From contig NZ_JAHKRC010000001.1 in the NCBI RefSeq assembly GCF_019345465.1, positions 186,001-250,000 of the forward strand: a DNA stretch of 64,000 nt, given 5' to 3'. Made by a program: the position numbers and the translations under genes. Origin of the DNA: Pseudomonas sp. NKUCC02_KPG. GTDB lineage: Bacteria; Pseudomonadota; Gammaproteobacteria; Pseudomonadales; Pseudomonadaceae. Under the pieces are notes generated by a model. It saw only the letters and a list, made by a program, of their open reading frames with translations, was not told the origin of the DNA and ran no database searches. Positions 38,373-48,291 of the stretch are shown one piece after another (the first letter of the stretch is position 1; every line of letters begins with the position of its first letter).

Positions 38373-38837
38373 TTACTGGGTAACGCGGCTGGTGCCATCA
38401 ACGGTCATGATGCGCACGCGCTCACCGGTACGGAACACCTGGTTCGGCTCAACCTGCTGCACATAGGCACGGGTGCTGCCGTCGTCTTCACGTACGGTGA
38501 TTTCTACGCCCTGGGTCTTGGTCAGGCCCGATTCGGCCGCAGAACCCAGCAGGCCACCGGCTACTGCGCCGATAACAGCTGTCACGATGCTGCCACGGCC
38601 ACCGCCGATGGCGCTGCCGCCCACACCGCCCACGATAGCGCCGGTTGCAGCGCCGATCGGAGTCTTGGTGCCTTCAATCTGCACCGGACGCAAGGCAACG
38701 ATGGTGCCCATACGAACGGTTTGTACACGTCGAGCTTCGTCACGGGAGTAGGTATCGCCGGTCAGGTTGGAGGTGCAGCCGCCCAACAAGACAGTCATGG
38801 TAGAAAAAGCGGCAACCAACAGAACAGACTTACGCAT
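38373..38837 (-). CDS. SlyB-like glycine-zipper outer-membrane lipoprotein
   Basis: A 154-residue lipoprotein: lipobox LGGCTS (Cys21), then a glycine-zipper 2TM region (about residues 61-104, with GAIVGGVGGSAIGGG and GAVAGGLLGSAAE), then a C-terminal beta domain. It belongs to the SlyB/PcpY family, which stabilises outer-membrane proteins under PhoPQ control in other species. It is monocistronic, ending at the shared terminator. Confidence 0.88.
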   Translation of the reverse strand: MRKSVLLVAAFSTMTVLLGGCTSNLTGDTYSRDEARRVQTVRMGTIVALRPVQIEGTKTPIGAATGAIVGGVGGSAIGGGRGSIVTAVIGAVAGGLLGSAAESGLTKTQGVEITVREDDGSTRAYVQQVEPNQVFRTGERVRIMTVDGTSRVTQ

Positions 38838-39030
38838 AGGATCAACTCCAAAAGATCAGGGATTCATTAAACTCCGCAGCCGGGGACCTGTCACGGTACA
38901 GCGCGGGTAAAAAGGCTTTATTCAGCGTCTGTACAGTAAAAACAGAACCGTTTCGCCGTTTCAAAACTTCAGCAAAGAGTAGCGCGAAATAATCATCTTG
39001 CATTGCGCGCCACCCTCGCAAGTAACGTCG

Positions 39031-39678
39031 TTAAGGCGCCAGGCGCTCTCGAGTCCACTCAGTCCCTTCACGCCGATAGTTAAGGCGATCATGCAGACGG
39101 CTTGGCCGCCCCTGCCAGAATTCAATGCGCTGGGGCAACAACCGGTAGCCGCCCCAGTGCTCGGGGCAATGGGGCTCGGTGTCGCTGAACCGCGCCTCGG
39201 TGGCCTTGAGCAAACCGACCAGCTCGTCACGATCCGCAATCACCTGGCTTTGCGGCGAAGCCCAGGCTCCGATCCGGCTGCCTATAGGTCGAACCTGATA
39301 ATAGGCATCGGACTCTTGGGGCGTGACCTTGACCACTTGCCCCTCGATGCGCACCTGACGCTCCAGGGTTGGCCAGAAAAAAGTCATGGCCGCGAACGGA
39401 CGCTCAGCGAGTTGCTGGCCTTTGGCGCTGGTGTAATTGGTGAAAAAGGTAAACCCCTGTTCATCCAGACCTTTGAGCAAAAGCACACGGCAATGCGGAC
39501 GCCCCTCGGCATCGACGGTGGCCAGGGTCATGGCATTCGCCTCGACCGGTGGCTGTTCAGTTTTGACCGCGTCGTTGAACCACTGATGAAACAGCGCGAA
39601 GGGCTCGGCCGGGGCTTGAGCCTCGGCCAGCCCGTCACGGGTGTAATCACGTCGCATATCTGCCAATGCTTGAGTCAT
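39031..39678 (-). CDS. pdxH: Pyridoxine/pyridoxamine 5'-phosphate oxidase PdxH
   Basis: PdxH oxidises pyridoxine or pyridoxamine 5'-phosphate to pyridoxal 5'-phosphate using FMN. The 215-residue protein carries the FMN-binding segments RVLLLKG and [10 protein letters not shown], the [11 protein letters not shown] strand, and the C-terminal signature [14 protein letters not shown]. It lies 23 bp after the OmpA lipoprotein gene on the same strand, so is probably cotranscribed with it. Confidence 0.95.
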   Translation of the reverse strand: MTQALADMRRDYTRDGLAEAQAPAEPFALFHQWFNDAVKTEQPPVEANAMTLATVDAEGRPHCRVLLLKGLDEQGFTFFTNYTSAKGQQLAERPFAAMTFFWPTLERQVRIEGQVVKVTPQESDAYYQVRPIGSRIGAWASPQSQVIADRDELVGLLKATEARFSDTEPHCPEHWGGYRLLPQRIEFWQGRPSRLHDRLNYRREGTEWTRERLAP

Positions 39679-39701
39679 GCCGCAATCCTTCCCTGAATCA
39701 A

Positions 39702-40871
39702 TCAGTTCTTGGTCTGATCGTTGGCGGCAACTTTCTTGTCCGCAGCCGCTTTGGCTTTAGCCACGACCGGCTTCTTGGCTGGCGCTGGCTTCACTGCTTT
39801 TTTGGCCGGTGCCGCCTTCTTGGCTACAACGCCTTTCTTGGCCGGTGCCGCTGCGTTCTTCTTGGCTACAGAAGGTGGAACTGCAGGCTGCACAGCAACC
39901 AGTTCAGCGGGCGACAAAGCTGGCTGGCTGTATTTGCTGACCAGCGCGACCATCGTGGCTTGCGGCGTCATCAGGATTTCAACCCGACGGTTCAACGCAC
40001 GACCTTCATTACTGTCGTTGGCTGCGCGCGGCATCACAGAACCCATGCCACGCAAAGTCAGGCGGTTACCTTGCAAACCGCTCATGCGGAAGATGGCGGC
40101 CACTGACTTGGCGCGATCCAGGCTCAAACGGGTATTGGCGGCCATAGCGCCTGCAGAGTCCGCATGTCCCAACACCAACACGGCAGTTTTTGGATCGCCT
40201 TCAACGACTTTGGCCACGCGAGTGAACGGGCCCAGCATCGACGGCATCAGCAAGTCAGGACGGGTCGCCTTGAACGAGCTGTCAGCCGAAGCCACGATGA
40301 TCAGCAGGTTTTCGCGGCGTTCCAGTTGCAGGTTGGTGTCCTTGATCGCGACACGCAGGCGCGGCTCGTATTCATCCAGCCAGGCTTGAGTGATTTTCGG
40401 GTCTGGCATCGGGATCACGCCAACCGGGGCAGTTTTGGACGCTTTGTCATCGCCACCGAACGGCCACCACCAATTTTTGGTAGAGGTTGACGCGCCAGCA
40501 GGTGCGACAACGGCTGCCACTTTTTCCTTTTCAACCGGGGCGTCTTTCTTGGCGGAGTCAGAACCGAATGGCCACCAGCTGGAGCCACTGTCTTTGGCAA
40601 CGGCAGCGGCAGCTGGAGCGGGTGTTTTGGCAGCCGGTGCTGGCGTCGAAGCCTTGGCAGCGGGAGCTGCAGTTTTGGCTACGGGCGGCGTCACTTTGGC
40701 GTCTGCCGGTTTGGCCGCAGCACTGGTGCCTTTATCGGCAGGCGTCGACGCCTGATCGGATGAGCCCAACTGCCACCACTTATGGCCACCTTCGGCGTCA
40801 TTCTGTGGAGTTTGTGCGCAACCGGTAATGGCCAGGCAGAGAGCCAGAGCTAGGGTCTTATTAGATGACAT
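39702..40871 (-). CDS. OmpA-family lipoprotein with histone-H1-like tail
   Basis: A 389-residue lipoprotein starting [20 protein letters not shown] (lipobox with Cys18). Residues about 40-150 are Ala/Pro/Lys-rich and low complexity. The OmpA peptidoglycan-binding domain follows (about 200-305), with the [21 protein letters not shown] and [10 protein letters not shown] motifs. The C-terminal 60 residues are Lys/Ala/Pro repeats ([18 protein letters not shown]), resembling histone H1 or AlgP tails. The tail would extend in the periplasm or outside. pdxH follows closely. Function unknown. Confidence 0.83.
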   Translation of the reverse strand: MSSNKTLALALCLAITGCAQTPQNDAEGGHKWWQLGSSDQASTPADKGTSAAAKPADAKVTPPVAKTAAPAAKASTPAPAAKTPAPAAAAVAKDSGSSWWPFGSDSAKKDAPVEKEKVAAVVAPAGASTSTKNWWWPFGGDDKASKTAPVGVIPMPDPKITQAWLDEYEPRLRVAIKDTNLQLERRENLLIIVASADSSFKATRPDLLMPSMLGPFTRVAKVVEGDPKTAVLVLGHADSAGAMAANTRLSLDRAKSVAAIFRMSGLQGNRLTLRGMGSVMPRAANDSNEGRALNRRVEILMTPQATMVALVSKYSQPALSPAELVAVQPAVPPSVAKKNAAAPAKKGVVAKKAAPAKKAVKPAPAKKPVVAKAKAAADKKVAANDQTKN

Positions 40872-40979
40872 TGAATATCCACACAATGAATTAGGAATAA
40901 AGAGGCAATAAGCCTACATAAAAAAACGTTGCACTCATAAAAGCTACAGGGTTCCGACCTACGGCCTACAAATACCCGA

Positions 40980-42125
40980 CTAGATACACGTCGCCAGGGC
41001 TTTGACCAGCTTTTGAGCCCTTGGGTCCATCAAAACATAAGGCCCCAGGGTGTTGGTCACAAAACCAAAGGCCACTTCACAATCCGGGTCGGCAAAGCCA
41101 ATCGACCCGCCAGCACCTGGATGGCCAAAGGCTTTGGGCCCTAAACCGAAGGTCGCGTTAGGCACGCTCGGCTGATCCAGCATGCAACCCAATCCAAGAC
41201 GGGTCTGGGTGCGCAAGGTTTTATCCTCGCCCAGGCTGTGCTCGCGGGTCAGTTGCTCGAACATTTCGGCTTCAAGCAGGCTGCCATCGAGCAAGCCACT
41301 GTAGAACCCGGCCAGGCTGCGGGCGTTACCGTGCCCATTGGCCGCAGGCTGTTCCATCCGACGCCATTCGGGCTTATTGGTACTGGTCATGATCGACGGC
41401 GGATTGGTGAATGCCCGTGTGCTCATGGAGGTGGGCTCGTTCATCATCGCCTTCAGCAGACGCTGCGCCGCCGCATCCCCCATCGTCCCCTTGCTGCGGG
41501 CGATATGGGCCACCCGGTAAAACTCTTCATCCGCCAGCCCGACATGAAAGTCCAGCCCAAGCGGCCTGGCCGTTCGCGCCATGATCGACTGGCCCGCACT
41601 GCGGCCGTCGGCACGGCGAATCAACTCGCCCACCAGCCAGCCATAGGTGATCGCGGCATAGCCGTGGCCTTCGCCTGGCGTCCACCAGGGCGCTTCAGCG
41701 GCCAGCGCATCGACCATGGTCTGCCATTCATACAATGCCGTTGGCGGCATCAATTCACGCAACGCCGGCAAACCGGCCCGATGGCTCAGTAGCTGGCGCA
41801 ACGTGATGGATTCTTTACCCGCTGCCGCAAACTCAGGCCAGTAACGGGCAACGGGCACATCAAGTTCCAGCTTGCCCTCTTCCACCAGTTGCAGCGCGGT
41901 GACAGCCGTAAAGGTTTTGGTGCACGAAAACAGATTGGCAATGGTGTCTGTGTGCCACGGTTGCTCTGCGTCCTTGTCAGCCGTACCGGCCCACACGTCA
42001 AGTACCGTTTCGCCACCGATCTGGATGCACAGTGCCGCACCGCGCTCTTGCGGATCATTGAAAAGATCAGCAAACGCCTCGCGTACTGCTTCGAACTTAA
42101 GGTCGTGAAAACCCTGAATCTGCAC
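40980..42125 (-). CDS. Serine hydrolase of the beta-lactamase/esterase EstB fold (SxxK)
   Basis: A 381-residue class C beta-lactamase-like esterase. The GTG start at 42125 is preceded by AGGAGG and aligns residue by residue with its neighbour; an ATG seven codons upstream is an alternative. The nucleophile motif is SCTK with Ser67 and Lys70; a Tyr-containing motif follows in ITYGWLVGEL, and GHPGAGGSIGFAD is the C-terminal loop. It is likely cytoplasmic (no signal peptide). Its upstream paralogue of equal length is at 42333. Confidence 0.85.
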   Translation of the reverse strand: MQIQGFHDLKFEAVREAFADLFNDPQERGAALCIQIGGETVLDVWAGTADKDAEQPWHTDTIANLFSCTKTFTAVTALQLVEEGKLELDVPVARYWPEFAAAGKESITLRQLLSHRAGLPALRELMPPTALYEWQTMVDALAAEAPWWTPGEGHGYAAITYGWLVGELIRRADGRSAGQSIMARTARPLGLDFHVGLADEEFYRVAHIARSKGTMGDAAAQRLLKAMMNEPTSMSTRAFTNPPSIMTSTNKPEWRRMEQPAANGHGNARSLAGFYSGLLDGSLLEAEMFEQLTREHSLGEDKTLRTQTRLGLGCMLDQPSVPNATFGLGPKAFGHPGAGGSIGFADPDCEVAFGFVTNTLGPYVLMDPRAQKLVKALATCI

Positions 42126-42289
42126 CCGCACCTCCTGGATCTGCATGGCTCTACAAGGCGTGCATTGTTCCAGCACCGGTAGGATTTTGAAACAGAGCAA
42201 CGCGCTCTGGACGCACAATTTTTGGGCGTTATTGAATCGGCGCTGAAAGTATCAGCGCCAAAGTGGATTTTTTGTGAAATAGAACGCTT

Positions 42290-42317
42290 GTAGCCACTGC
42301 AGAAGGCAGAGGCTACA
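42290..42317. repeat. Small imperfect inverted repeat between the two paralogues
   Basis: TGTAGCCACTGC and GCAGAGGCTACA pair around an AGAAG loop. It may be a REP-type remnant (compare TGTAGTCGCTGC) or a terminator for the upstream paralogue. Confidence 0.45.
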
Positions 42318-42332
42318 CATCGTCAACCCGGC

Positions 42333-43478
42333 CTAAAGTGCCGCGTAGACCAAAGGCGCCAGTTTTTGCACGCGCGGGTCCATCAGCACATGACTGCCCA
42401 TGGTGGTGGTCACGAAACCAAAGCTTACATCCCGCTCAGGGTCGGCAAAGGATATCGGCCCACCCAGCCCCACATGGCCGAAAGCCTTTGGCCCCATGCG
42501 ATGTGACGCTCCCGGATCGGCCAGTTGTTCCATCATGCAGCCCAGGCCATAGCGCATGGGCCGCAGCAGGGTTCGGTCTATATCGTTACTGTGCTCGCGG
42601 GTGAACTCTTCAAGCAGTTCAGGCCCCACCAGCCGCCCGCCCATCAACGCACTGTAAAACCCGGCCAGGCCATGAGCGGTGCCGTGGCCATTCACACCGG
42701 GATGGCGATAAGCCCACCAGCGGGGGTCCGACGTTTGCCTCGACGCATTGGAGGGGTTAGTAAAGGCAAGGGTCGCGACATGCTCGGGCTCGCTGACCAT
42801 CACGGTGCGCAGGTCTTGCGCGTAGTTATCGCCCGTTCTCCCTTCAGCGCGTTCAAAAGCAGCAATGCGATGAAAGTGCTCCGAATCAACGCCCATATGC
42901 ACTTCCAAAGCATTGAGCTCAGAAATCCGTTCACGAATAAACCTGCAGGGGTCTCGCCCATCGGCCCGGCGTATCAATTCGCCAACGATCCAGCCATACG
43001 TGGTGGCGCCGTAGCCTACATCGGTCCCGGGCTGCCACCACAGCGGCTCCGCTGCCACGACCTCGGCCATGGCATCCCAGTCGTACATGATGGGCGTGCG
43101 GTTAGGCAAACGCAGCGCGGGGATGCCGGAGGTATGACACAGCACCTGGCGCAATGTGATGCGCCCTTTACCGCCCTGGGAAAATTCCGGCCAATAGTGG
43201 GCAACCGTCTGATCCAGCTCCAGCTTGCCCTCCTCGACCAGCATCAGCGCCGCGATGGCGGTGAAAGGCTTGATGCCGCAATAGGTGTTGACCAGCGTGT
43301 CGTGACGCCAGGGTTTGTGCCCCTCCAAGTCCGCCACACCCGCCCACAGATCGACAACCGTCTCGCCACCGACCTGCACACAGAGTCCTGCCCCACGTTC
43401 CTGCGGATCGTCAAAGATCGCCTCGAAGGCTTGCTGAACGGCCTCAAATCCACTTGCACACTTCCCTTTAGCTTCCAT
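42333..43478 (-). CDS. EstB-fold paralogue with Cys in place of the nucleophilic Ser (CxxK)
   Basis: A 381-residue paralogue of the next gene, ATG at 43478 with GGAG upstream. The segment aligned with NLFSCTKTF reads NTYCGIKPF, so position 67 is Cys (codon TGC) while Lys70 is kept. The Tyr motif (TTYGWIVGELIRR) and the C-terminal GHVGLGGPISFAD loop are retained. The change would alter or abolish classical serine esterase activity. The gene is intact, so the variant is probably functional in some way. Confidence 0.85.
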   Translation of the reverse strand: MEAKGKCASGFEAVQQAFEAIFDDPQERGAGLCVQVGGETVVDLWAGVADLEGHKPWRHDTLVNTYCGIKPFTAIAALMLVEEGKLELDQTVAHYWPEFSQGGKGRITLRQVLCHTSGIPALRLPNRTPIMYDWDAMAEVVAAEPLWWQPGTDVGYGATTYGWIVGELIRRADGRDPCRFIRERISELNALEVHMGVDSEHFHRIAAFERAEGRTGDNYAQDLRTVMVSEPEHVATLAFTNPSNASRQTSDPRWWAYRHPGVNGHGTAHGLAGFYSALMGGRLVGPELLEEFTREHSNDIDRTLLRPMRYGLGCMMEQLADPGASHRMGPKAFGHVGLGGPISFADPERDVSFGFVTTTMGSHVLMDPRVQKLAPLVYAAL

Positions 43479-43589
43479 GACCAAGACTCCATTCAGTTGA
43501 GTGAAGGACCTTAGTTTTAAAGTGGGAATTGAACAGGCAGAAACCCTTCAGGGCGATGAAATACTTCGCCGCCCATCGGGTTTGACCTC

Positions 43590-45953
43590 TCAGTGACCTT
43601 TGCCGGAATGACCGCCCGCATGCCCTGTGCCAGAGCGTCCGCCGCTGCCGTCGTCGGTTGCATGCACGGGGGCCTTGGCGGCTTTTTCTTCCTCGGCCCG
43701 GGCTTTGGCCGCTTCCTGGCCCAACTGGTCGAGGGCTTGCAGGTTGGACTTGCGTACGCTGTCGACAAATCCGGTAAACGGCAAATCGGTGATACCGATC
43801 ATGCCGAAGTGACCGTTCTCGCCATCCAGCAGGCGACCGGTTACCGGCTGGTCCAGGTACTGGAACCAGTGCACACCGACAATCGATGGCTCGGCCACGG
43901 CCTGTTTGAGGAACTTGCTGTAGGCCGGACCGCGAGCCTCTTCGTTGGCCACTTCGGTGACACCGCCCCAGAACGGGCCGCGGTCACGGGAGCCAAAGTT
44001 GAACTCGGTGATCATCACCGGTTTGTCCAGTTCGCGCAGCTTGGCAAAATCATAACCGTCCTGCGGTTGCAGGGTGTAGAGGTTGAAACTCAGCACATCG
44101 CAGTACTTGGCGCAGGATGCCACGGCCTCTGGCGTGCTGACGGCGAAACGCCCGCCCAGCAGCAAGTGATTGGGGGCATGCCATTTCAGCGAGTCAGCAA
44201 TGGTCTTGAAGTAGGTGTCGGCGAAGACTTTCTGGAAATACTGGTAATCGGCTTCGATTTCCGGGTGTTCGGCGTTAGGCAAAGGCGCCTCGAAGCCCGG
44301 GTCTTCCATGAGCTCCCACGCCGGAATATCCACACCCCAGGCCTTGGACAGGCCCTGCTGGTTGCGGTACTTGTCCCGCAATTGCTTGAGGAATGCGCGC
44401 TTGGCCGGTGCGTCGGTGGTCATGCGCAGCGTGCCGAGGGCTAACGCATAACGGGATTTCGGATCATCACCCGGGCCTGCCCACGCCAGTTCGTTGTCGG
44501 CGAAATAGCCGATCAACCACGGGTCGTCACGATGGTCACGGGCAGCAATGGCCACGGCGCGCTCGGTGGCCATTGCAAAGCGCGGGTCGAACGGGTCGGG
44601 CATGCCGCCCCACCAGTCGGCGCCGGTACTGATGCTGGTGTAGTCACCCACAATCGACAGCGGCAAGGTATACGGCACGCGATCATTGAGGCCCAACTGC
44701 GGGTCGCTCCAGTTGCCGATGGTGTTGAACCCCCAGGCTTGCAGTCGATCCAGGGTATGGGTTTGCCAGCGCTTGGCATCGAAGGCCTCAGGCGCACAAG
44801 GAATGGCGGGGGCGCTGCCCGGCTCGGTTTTTAGCTCGGTTTTTGCCAACGGGCAAGGTTCGCCGTAAATCCGTTGCAGGTTGGCACCGTAGAAGTTGTA
44901 CCAGCGACCTGCGTTGAAGCCCCTGCCCTGAGTGGACGCATTGCCGCTGTTGTTGTCCGCGGTACCGTAATAGCTGGCCAGCGCAGCGCCGTCCTTGGGC
45001 AAGTCGGTGAACATCCACTCACGGCCTGCGACGTAGGTCTGACTGTCGTTGGCCGTCACGGCGTTCAGGCCCAAGGAGTAAAAGGGATGACCTTCGGGGG
45101 TGATCAGGTTCCAGCGTCCGTTACGTTTTTCGGTGCGGAAAAAACCGGTCGCCTCAAACCCTGGTCCCTTGAGCCAGCCGCCATATTTATCCTGGTCAGC
45201 ACGTCCGGCCAGCCAGCCCTTGAGTTGTTGCTGTTCCTTGGCTGCCGCCGCCTTGAGCTGCTCGTCGTTAGCCACACGCTCCGGCCATTTGGCACGGGTC
45301 GACTGGCCGTAGCCATCGACGATCGAGCCATAAACAGCTTTGATCACGCCCTCACCGTCCTGCACCCCGAAGCGCTCCAGCAGAATGCTTTGCGCAGCAG
45401 CCGGTTGCGGGATCGACAGGCTCACCGAGACCACTTGGCTCAGATCGATGTCACCCGTGCTGGCGGCCAGCAAGATGCGCTGGCCATCGACTGTCATCGG
45501 CATTGGCGGGCCGGCTCGCATGCCCTGGCTGCGAGGCGAATTGGCCTTCAATGGCAACAGCAGAGTCTGCGCCGGGCCTGCTGGCAGTGCGACACGGCTG
45601 GTCAGGGTTTGGCCGTTACTGCTCTGCACGGTCACGTCCAGGGTCAGCGCCCAGTTCATCGCATTCTGGATGCGCAGGGTCATCATCCCCGACTGGGACC
45701 AGTCCCATACTCCGGTTTGCGGGGTCAACCGCAGGCTCGGCGCGGCGGCCGGGTTGAAGATCACGCGGCGCAGCACTTCGCCTTCCGCCGTTTGCTCCGC
45801 ATTGTATTGCGGCAAGCTCGCATCCGTAGTCGCCACTTGCACCACATCTGCCGGGCGAACGAAATTGAACAGGGTTTGTTGACCGGCAGGCGCCGCCAAC
45901 AGCGGGGTCGTAACCAGCAACGCAAAAACAGCAGACAGCGAACGGCGAATCAT
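43590..45953 (-). CDS. Exported agarase-like glycoside hydrolase
   Basis: A 787-residue protein with signal peptide ending LLAA-PAGQQ, an N-terminal beta-sandwich region (about 25-190), and a TIM-barrel catalytic domain of clan GH-A type. Likely acid/base Glu is in YFADNELAWAG (about 486) and nucleophile Glu in VMITEFNFGS (about 649). It resembles GH50-type beta-agarases and beta-galactosidases. The C terminus is an extended charged, Gly/His-rich tail (GTGHAGGHSGKGH). Agarose as substrate is not implied; related genes occur in soil pseudomonads. Confidence 0.8.
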   Translation of the reverse strand: MIRRSLSAVFALLVTTPLLAAPAGQQTLFNFVRPADVVQVATTDASLPQYNAEQTAEGEVLRRVIFNPAAAPSLRLTPQTGVWDWSQSGMMTLRIQNAMNWALTLDVTVQSSNGQTLTSRVALPAGPAQTLLLPLKANSPRSQGMRAGPPMPMTVDGQRILLAASTGDIDLSQVVSVSLSIPQPAAAQSILLERFGVQDGEGVIKAVYGSIVDGYGQSTRAKWPERVANDEQLKAAAAKEQQQLKGWLAGRADQDKYGGWLKGPGFEATGFFRTEKRNGRWNLITPEGHPFYSLGLNAVTANDSQTYVAGREWMFTDLPKDGAALASYYGTADNNSGNASTQGRGFNAGRWYNFYGANLQRIYGEPCPLAKTELKTEPGSAPAIPCAPEAFDAKRWQTHTLDRLQAWGFNTIGNWSDPQLGLNDRVPYTLPLSIVGDYTSISTGADWWGGMPDPFDPRFAMATERAVAIAARDHRDDPWLIGYFADNELAWAGPGDDPKSRYALALGTLRMTTDAPAKRAFLKQLRDKYRNQQGLSKAWGVDIPAWELMEDPGFEAPLPNAEHPEIEADYQYFQKVFADTYFKTIADSLKWHAPNHLLLGGRFAVSTPEAVASCAKYCDVLSFNLYTLQPQDGYDFAKLRELDKPVMITEFNFGSRDRGPFWGGVTEVANEEARGPAYSKFLKQAVAEPSIVGVHWFQYLDQPVTGRLLDGENGHFGMIGITDLPFTGFVDSVRKSNLQALDQLGQEAAKARAEEEKAAKAPVHATDDGSGGRSGTGHAGGHSGKGH

Positions 45954-46048
45954 ATGGATCTGGCTCTCCCAAACGGCCGAAAACGGGCCTGTGAGGTGGT
46001 GAAGGTCAAAGCATAGACAGCAAAGTCGGCAATAACGCCGACTCGCAC

Positions 46049-48193
46049 TTAAGAAATTTCGCGCCTGAAAGGCGGCAATGCATTAAGGATGGCTTTGCCG
46101 TAGCGCTGGGTGACCAGTCGCCGGTCCAGCAAAGTGATCGTGCCGCGATCCTGTTCGGTTCGCAGCAGCCGCCCGCAAGCCTGCACCAGCTTCAGCGAAG
46201 CGTCGGGCACCGAGATCTCCATGAAGGGATTACCGCCACGGGCCTCGATCCACTCCGCCAGCGCCGCCTCGACGGGATCATCGGGCACGGAGAACGGGAT
46301 TTTGGCGATGACCACGTGCTCGCAATAGGCGCCGGGCAAGTCCACACCCTCGGCAAAGCTGGCCAGGCCAAACAATACGCTGGAATCTCCACCGTCGACC
46401 CGGGCCTTGTGTTTATTGAGGGTTTCCTGCTTGGACAGGTTGCCCTGGATAAACACTTGCTTGCGCCAGTCCCGCTCCAGGCCGTCGAACACGTCCTGCA
46501 TTTGCTTGCGCGATGAAAACAGCACCAGGGTGCCCCGCGAACCTTCGACCAGTGCCGGCAGCTCACGAATGATCGCCGCCGTGTGGGCCGTCGCGTCACG
46601 CGGATCGGCTTTAAGGTCCGGCACCCGCAATACGCCCGCATCCGCGTGATGGAAGGGGCTTGGCACCACGGCGGTAACGGCGGCTTTCGGCAGGCCTGCG
46701 CGCATGCGGAAACGGTCGAACGTGCCCAGTGCGGTCAGGGTGGCCGATGTCACCAGGACGCCATAAGCCACGTTCCACAGGTTGCGACGCAGCATTTCAG
46801 CGGCAAGGATGGGGCTGGCATTGACCTCGATATCAAACAGCGAACCGCTTTCAGCCAGGGTCAGCCAGCGCGCCATTGGCGGGTTGTCTTCAGGGTCTTC
46901 GACGGTAAAGGCAGTCCACAATTCCCAGTTGCCCTGGGCACGGGACAGCAAGCTGCCAAACAGCGGATACCACTCTTCAGCCTGGTTGCTGGTGATGCCG
47001 ATATTGACCTCACCGTCCATGCCGTCCTTGAGGATTTCGGTCAGGCGGGTGAACAGATCCGTCAGGCGCGAGAAGCCTTTTTTCAGTTCGATACCCATTT
47101 CACGCATGTGATCGGGAATCAACCCGCCGATAAAGCGGTGGCGGGGACGCTCGCGACCCTCTGGCTCTTCACCCACTTTAAAGTCTGCAATTTGCTCACA
47201 CGCCGCGAACATGAACTGTTGCTGGGCCTTGATCTCTTTGGCCAGCTCCGGCACTTGCTCCAGCAAACGGCCCAGGTCGCCCGGCAATGGGTGCTGGGCA
47301 AGCAGTTTGGTGAGGTTTTTGGCGGTTTGCTCCAGCCAGTCGGCCGTTGAACGCAAACGGGTGTAATGGGCGAAATGGCCAATAGCCTTGTCTGGCAGGT
47401 GATGACCTTCGTCGAACACGTAGACCGTGTCTCGGGGGTCAGGCAATACAGCGCCGCCGCCCAGGGCGAGGTCAGCCAGGACCATGTCGTGGTTGGTGAC
47501 AATGACGTCCACCTTGCTCATGCCTTCGCGGGCCTTGTAAAAGGCACACTGTCCGAAGTTGGGGCAATGACGGTTGGTGCATTGACTGTGATCGGTGGTC
47601 AGGCGTGCCCAGTCCTGGTCTTCCAGCGCCTGGGGCCAGCTGTCGCGGTCGCCGTCCCATTTATTGCCGGCCAGTTTTTCAATCATGCTGGTGAACAGCT
47701 TCTGGCTGGCCTCATCGACTTCGATCTTGAAGCCTTCTTCTTCGAACAGCTGCGCCGTCGCGGTTTGCGCGTGGCCCTCTTGCAGCAGCATGTCGAGTTT
47801 GGACAGACACATGTAGCGGCCACGCCCCTTGGCCAGCGCGAAGGTAAAATTCAGCCCGCTGTTGCGCATCAGGTCCGGCAGGTCCTTGTAGACGATCTGC
47901 TCTTGCAGCGCGACGGTGGCGGTGGCGACTACCAGTCGCTTGCCTGCCGCCTTGGCCACTGGAATGGCCGCCAGGCAATAGGCCACGGTTTTACCGGTGC
48001 CGGTGCCCGCTTCTACAGCGACCACAGCCGGATCGCCACTGCGGTGGTTCTCTTCGTCGGTGTCGATATCACCCAGCACCTTGGCCACTTCAGCGATCAT
48101 CAAACGCTGGCCGTAACGGGGCTTAAGGCTTTTGGATTCGAGAAAACGCGAATAAGCGCCCTGGATCTGGGTTTTGAGTTCGGTACTAATCAT
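46049..48193 (-). CDS. dinG: ATP-dependent DNA helicase DinG
   Basis: DinG is a 5'-3' superfamily 2 helicase with an iron-sulfur cluster (XPD-like) that unwinds R-loops and D-loops. The 714-residue protein has Walker A GTGTGKT near residue 66, cluster cysteines within CTNRHCPNFGQC and an upstream Cys, DEGHH box, and C-terminal motifs including the QACGRLLRTEQDRG segment. Start MISTELKTQIQ at 48193. It is divergent from the CopD-like gene. Confidence 0.94.
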   Translation of the reverse strand: MISTELKTQIQGAYSRFLESKSLKPRYGQRLMIAEVAKVLGDIDTDEENHRSGDPAVVAVEAGTGTGKTVAYCLAAIPVAKAAGKRLVVATATVALQEQIVYKDLPDLMRNSGLNFTFALAKGRGRYMCLSKLDMLLQEGHAQTATAQLFEEEGFKIEVDEASQKLFTSMIEKLAGNKWDGDRDSWPQALEDQDWARLTTDHSQCTNRHCPNFGQCAFYKAREGMSKVDVIVTNHDMVLADLALGGGAVLPDPRDTVYVFDEGHHLPDKAIGHFAHYTRLRSTADWLEQTAKNLTKLLAQHPLPGDLGRLLEQVPELAKEIKAQQQFMFAACEQIADFKVGEEPEGRERPRHRFIGGLIPDHMREMGIELKKGFSRLTDLFTRLTEILKDGMDGEVNIGITSNQAEEWYPLFGSLLSRAQGNWELWTAFTVEDPEDNPPMARWLTLAESGSLFDIEVNASPILAAEMLRRNLWNVAYGVLVTSATLTALGTFDRFRMRAGLPKAAVTAVVPSPFHHADAGVLRVPDLKADPRDATAHTAAIIRELPALVEGSRGTLVLFSSRKQMQDVFDGLERDWRKQVFIQGNLSKQETLNKHKARVDGGDSSVLFGLASFAEGVDLPGAYCEHVVIAKIPFSVPDDPVEAALAEWIEARGGNPFMEISVPDASLKLVQACGRLLRTEQDRGTITLLDRRLVTQRYGKAILNALPPFRREIS

Positions 48194-48291
48194 GATTCTT
48201 CGGGCGCAAGAAACGCTGGATAAATTTTCAGTGGTTCGAATGGCCGCTATCATACCCCGCTAATTCATCCCGCGCCGAACGGAGTACCCCA

